Assembly (NCBI GenBank): GCA_031308135.1
Contig: JAHLJT010009419.1
Location: forward strand, 37,131,221 to 37,195,220
Reading direction: 5' to 3'
From: Acheta domesticus
Taxonomy: Eukaryota > Arthropoda > Insecta > Orthoptera > Gryllidae
Length of the DNA stretch: 64,000 nucleotides
The translations under genes were made by a program, and so were the position numbers. The notes under the pieces were generated by a model. It was not told the origin of the DNA, did not search any database, and saw only the letters and a program-made list of their open reading frames with translations. Positions 61,182-64,000 of the stretch are shown piece by piece (within the stretch, counting starts at the first letter, position 1; every line of letters starts with the position of its first letter).

Positions 61182-61735
61182 TCCCATCACACCCACAAAA
61201 GGAACTCGCCTTATACGCTGAAGTTACGGTTGTAATAGCCACGTCGAAAAGCATCGAGCTGCTTCAGAAGAATTTGGATCAGCATTTATTACAGATCCAG
61301 GAGTGGCTGAAACTGTGGCGGGTCAAAGTCAATGCGGGAAAGAGCGTAGCTGTGCTCTTCACACGGCGAGAGATTCACACAGTTGAGGCCGCTCGCGCTA
61401 TGAGGTGATGCGATTAATTGAACGAAAAACGTAAAATATCAAGGAGTTACATTAGATAGCATACTTGCGTTTCGGCTTCACATAGAAAACGTGCAGAAGA
61501 AAGCGCGGCAGACCGTGGGCAGATTGCGAAGCTTGTTTCACAAGCGGAGCAAACTGGCAATAGCAAACTGTCTCACGCTTTATAAAGCAATTATTAGGGC
61601 GCATATGGACTACGCATTCCCCAGTTGGGCAATTGCCGCAAATTGGCATTTAACCTTCCAGCGGGCGTGAGTAAAATTTTTATATCAGCAGACACGTGTC
61701 GTAAATTTTTTACGTTACACAATACCTCATGAATA
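61182..61735 (+). pseudogene. LINE ORF2: RT active-site box to C-terminus
   Basis: Starts with the ALYA(EV) box, where two Asp are expected, then the ATSKS, LDQHLLQIQEWLKLWRVKVNAGKS block, a frameshift, VTLDSILAF, and the C-terminal region through HMDYAFPSWA. Similarity fades at about 61680-61735. Confidence 0.8.
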
Positions 61736-61737
61736 AA

Positions 61738-61795
61738 ACAAAGTAATTGTAGAACAATGCAATTTTAAACAAAGTAATTGTAGAGCAATGCGCAT
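61738..61795. repeat. Two-copy 31-bp tandem repeat
   Basis: AACAAAGTAATTGTAG followed by A(A/G)CAATGC occurs twice in a row, at the decayed 3' end of the LINE. Confidence 0.75.
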
Positions 61796-62149
61796 TATAA
61801 TATCTAAGAACGCTATTTACTACTAAAAAATATATCCGTTGATAATAATTCGCATTTAGTATGAGAAAGCTCTTGTTCCGATCCAGTATTTTGCTGATGC
61901 TCCGCTACGTTTCCAACATCCAGGCCACTGGCATTATCCAGAGGCGTATCCAGGTATTCAGGCGCCCATGGCAAGTATAGAATTTGCGCCCTTGTCAGAA
62001 TACTTCAAACTAGCGTTGTTGATAATTGTTTTAACGAGTACATACTAGTTTAAATAATATTCTGATTATTTTCAAAAACTTTCATAAACAATTTCTCTCA
62101 AAAAACATGACTATTTTTAATTTTTTTTAAATTTTAGGAGTTGAGAGAA
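61796..62149. other. No feature recognised
   Basis: AT-rich sequence between the LINE remains and the minisatellite, with no open frame of note. Confidence 0.4.
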
Positions 62150-62700
62150 CAGAGAATTAGTTTCGTTTGCTTCTGCGGTGGTAAGCGGACCATATTGATA
62201 TGAAGACAGGGAACACTGTTTTGTGAGGTGAAAATGAACGGTAACAAACAATTAAAATTAATTTGAATATGCGAAAGTGGGAGCGCCCATCACCTGTTTG
62301 TGTGTGTGAAGATGAACGGTAAAAAATTGTTTTTGCGGTAATAAATTAGTAATAAAATAGTTAAAAATTCTGGTTCTAGTTTGGTTTGTTTCTGCCATGG
62401 TGAGCGAGTCAAGCTGATATCGAACTAGTCCGCCACTCATGTTTTTCGGTGAAGATGAGCGGTAAAAAATGGTTTTGCAGTAATAAATTAGCAATAAAAA
62501 TTTTAAAAATTGTGGTACTGATTTGGTTTGATTCTGCTATGGTGGACGGGCTAGCTTGATATGAAGCTAGCTCGCCACCCATTTTTTCGGTGAATATAAG
62601 CGGTAAAAATGGTTTTGCGGTAATATAAGGTAGTAAAAAATTCTGGCACGTAGTAGTTTGGTTTGATTCTGCTGTGGTGGGCGGGCCAGCTTGATGGACC
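62150..62700. repeat. ~143-bp minisatellite with internal hairpins
   Basis: The landmark GAAGATGA(A/G)CGGTAAAAAAT recurs at 62308, 62451 and 62592 (diverged there), with a shortened first unit near 62230. Each unit also has a TTTGGTTTG-TTCTGC block. In the third interval GGCTAGCTT and AAGCTAGC-type arms face each other around a GATATG loop (about 62545-62578), so units can form hairpins. Confidence 0.75.
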
Positions 62701-62850
62701 TATTTTATTCACTTTCAGAATTAGGAGTATAGTATACATTCAATACTTTCTCCAAATTTCTACTGTAAAGCTGTCTTTTATGTGTTAAAATCATTTTGAA
62801 AGCTGAAAATGAACTTTCCACTGACAGATTTATAAGAGCAAACAAATTTA
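62700..62850 (-). pseudogene. Weak hAT/TTF-type transposase C-terminal remnant (uncertain)
   Basis: A minus-strand open stretch contains ESSFSAFKMI within a Leu-rich context, vaguely like the ERSFS-(x)-LK motif near the end of hAT-superfamily or TTF-type transposases. Only about 48 residues are open and other family motifs are absent, so this could be chance. Confidence 0.2.
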
Positions 62851-64000
62851 AGCACTTTTCTCACGCCCACTTCTGAAACGTCTTCACTCCCCTTCTCCCT
62901 CAAACAACAAACGTTGTACTATACGACCCATTAAACCACTGAACTGTGTTTTGTAAGCTCCTCCTTTCCAACAGTAGGTTTTTGCCTGATCTGTGGCATT
63001 CCTCGCCTGGATTAAGAAGACGACGCGCCGCGGCGATAAGCCTCAACCTGTCAACAGCGCAGCTGCCCTAGGAATGGGTGCAATTGCCTAAAAATTACTG
63101 GTCGGAGACGAGCCTGAAACATCCCTTTTATGTTGCCTAGTAGAGCGCATGTTCGGTGTGTTGGATGAGAGATTTCGGTGCGTAGTCAATTCGGGAAAGT
63201 ATTTGCTTTTCCGTTAAACATATTTTAAAAAAATTGGCAATTAAAATGTGAACAACAGAGTTGTATTTTACCAGCATTGGAGGCCCTTGGACCTAGGTTA
63301 ATTTGGGGGGCCCTATTCTTACTTTCACCGATCCTCCCCTCTATTTCGATGCTGAATTATAAAAAAATCCTATCAATTCACATTGTATTTTATATTTGTT
63401 TAATATTCTGAAAGTATATCTTAGTGTCTCAATTTAAGATTATTCAAACAAAAAAATTTAAACATTTATGTAAGAATAACAGTCTTATACATTACAATCT
63501 CTTAATAACTGTCTCTTACATTAAAAAAGTCTACAAACTAAATACCTTAATTTTTTATTGAATTGCACAATATAAAATTAAAAAAGATCAACCAGCAACA
63601 TTTCATATATAATCCAACGATGCGTGACACATCACTACGTTATACCAGTTTTTTTTGTGTATAGTTTAATCATACATCACATTTTATGATATTTTATTTT
63701 TTGAAACCTAAGTATTAAATATTTTTAAGAACTACGGCCCTTGAACATTGGGGCCTTGGGCCCGGATCCTTCGAGCACGTGCGTTAACACGGCACTGGTG
63801 GTCATTCTTGAAAATTACTTGGTGTATATTAAATTGACATCAATTGCCCTTTTAGAACATTTTAGTCACTATAAGATGCTTTCACTAGACCTATTTTTTC
63901 GTGATTCGTAAACATATGCAATAATTTCCACAACATCCTAAAGGAACTAAATAGGCTTTTGTCCTAAAATCCTAGGTCTAATTATCAGTAATGTTTTGGA
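62851..64000. other. No gene recognised; transposon-like fragments
   Basis: Contains two related GC-rich snippets (ATTGGAGGCCCTTGG near 63276 and ATTGGGGCCTTGGGCC near 63747) separated by AT-rich DNA. These look like repeat debris. No coding region. Confidence 0.4.

Larger units (their letters stand above)
57011..61735 (+). mobile_element. Defective jockey-like LINE (ORF1 and ORF2 remains)
   Basis: In order on plus: 5' leader (57011-57124), ORF1 gag-like region with zinc knuckles, a GC-rich minisatellite, the start of the apurinic endonuclease, the EN-RT spacer, reverse transcriptase in two parts split by a TIR element, and the C-terminal domain fading out at about 61735. Frameshifts and stops occur throughout, and most of the endonuclease is deleted. 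The RT box reads YAEV where active elements have YADD, so it is dead. Domain order and motifs fit the jockey clade. Confidence 0.85.

Overview
The window is nuclear DNA from an insect. It has short spliced genes with GT-AG introns, a clan-2 (CYP2-like) insect cytochrome P450, copia, jockey-like and TIR transposon debris, and AT-rich intergenic DNA with GC-rich islands. The dense decayed transposons and long intergenic stretches suggest a large-genome insect (a cockroach, termite, stick insect or locust would fit), but I cannot name the species.

Positions 1-38437 are one head-to-tail tandem array: seven complete units of about 5.4 kb (starting at 1, 5404, 10813, 16226, 21643, 27050 and 32457) plus a partial eighth (37862-38437). 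The left end of the array lies outside the window. Every unit carries one minus-strand gene of four exons with matching splice phases. It encodes a ~197-residue F-box protein ending in a basic tail and the residues KTVRF. Upstream is a compact CCAAT / TGACGTCA / TATA-like promoter. Downstream is a 3' UTR with four perfect UGUACAUA (Pumilio-type) elements and a polyadenylation signal. Only units 6 and 7 are fully open here. Units 2-5 carry scattered one-base indels in coding and non-coding DNA alike, which look more like consensus errors than decay. Unit 1 has a 4-bp duplication in exon 2. About 500 bp of an old, internally deleted unit lies just beyond the array (38440-38935).

Positions 42449-52850 hold the 5' part of a minus-strand P450: five coding exons, 276 codons, through about the G/H-helix region, with a possible non-coding first exon near 52.6 kb. 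No I-helix, K-helix or heme exon was recognised between exon 5 and the array, or in the array units. Intron 2 contains a decayed Ty1/copia element whose reverse transcriptase is split by a solo LTR, which is itself split by a second solo LTR. Intron 5 contains a LINE 3' fragment.

Positions 52.1-64 kb are a transposon graveyard. They hold two copies of a 236-bp near-perfect hairpin element with loops in opposite orientation, about 300-bp degenerate tandem repeats, and a defective jockey-like LINE with GC-rich minisatellites and a deleted endonuclease. A 953-bp TIR element lies in the LINE reverse transcriptase, flanked by TA. A ~143-bp minisatellite with internal hairpins follows. No bacterial, viral or CRISPR-type system is present. 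The item most worth following is the tandemly amplified F-box gene.
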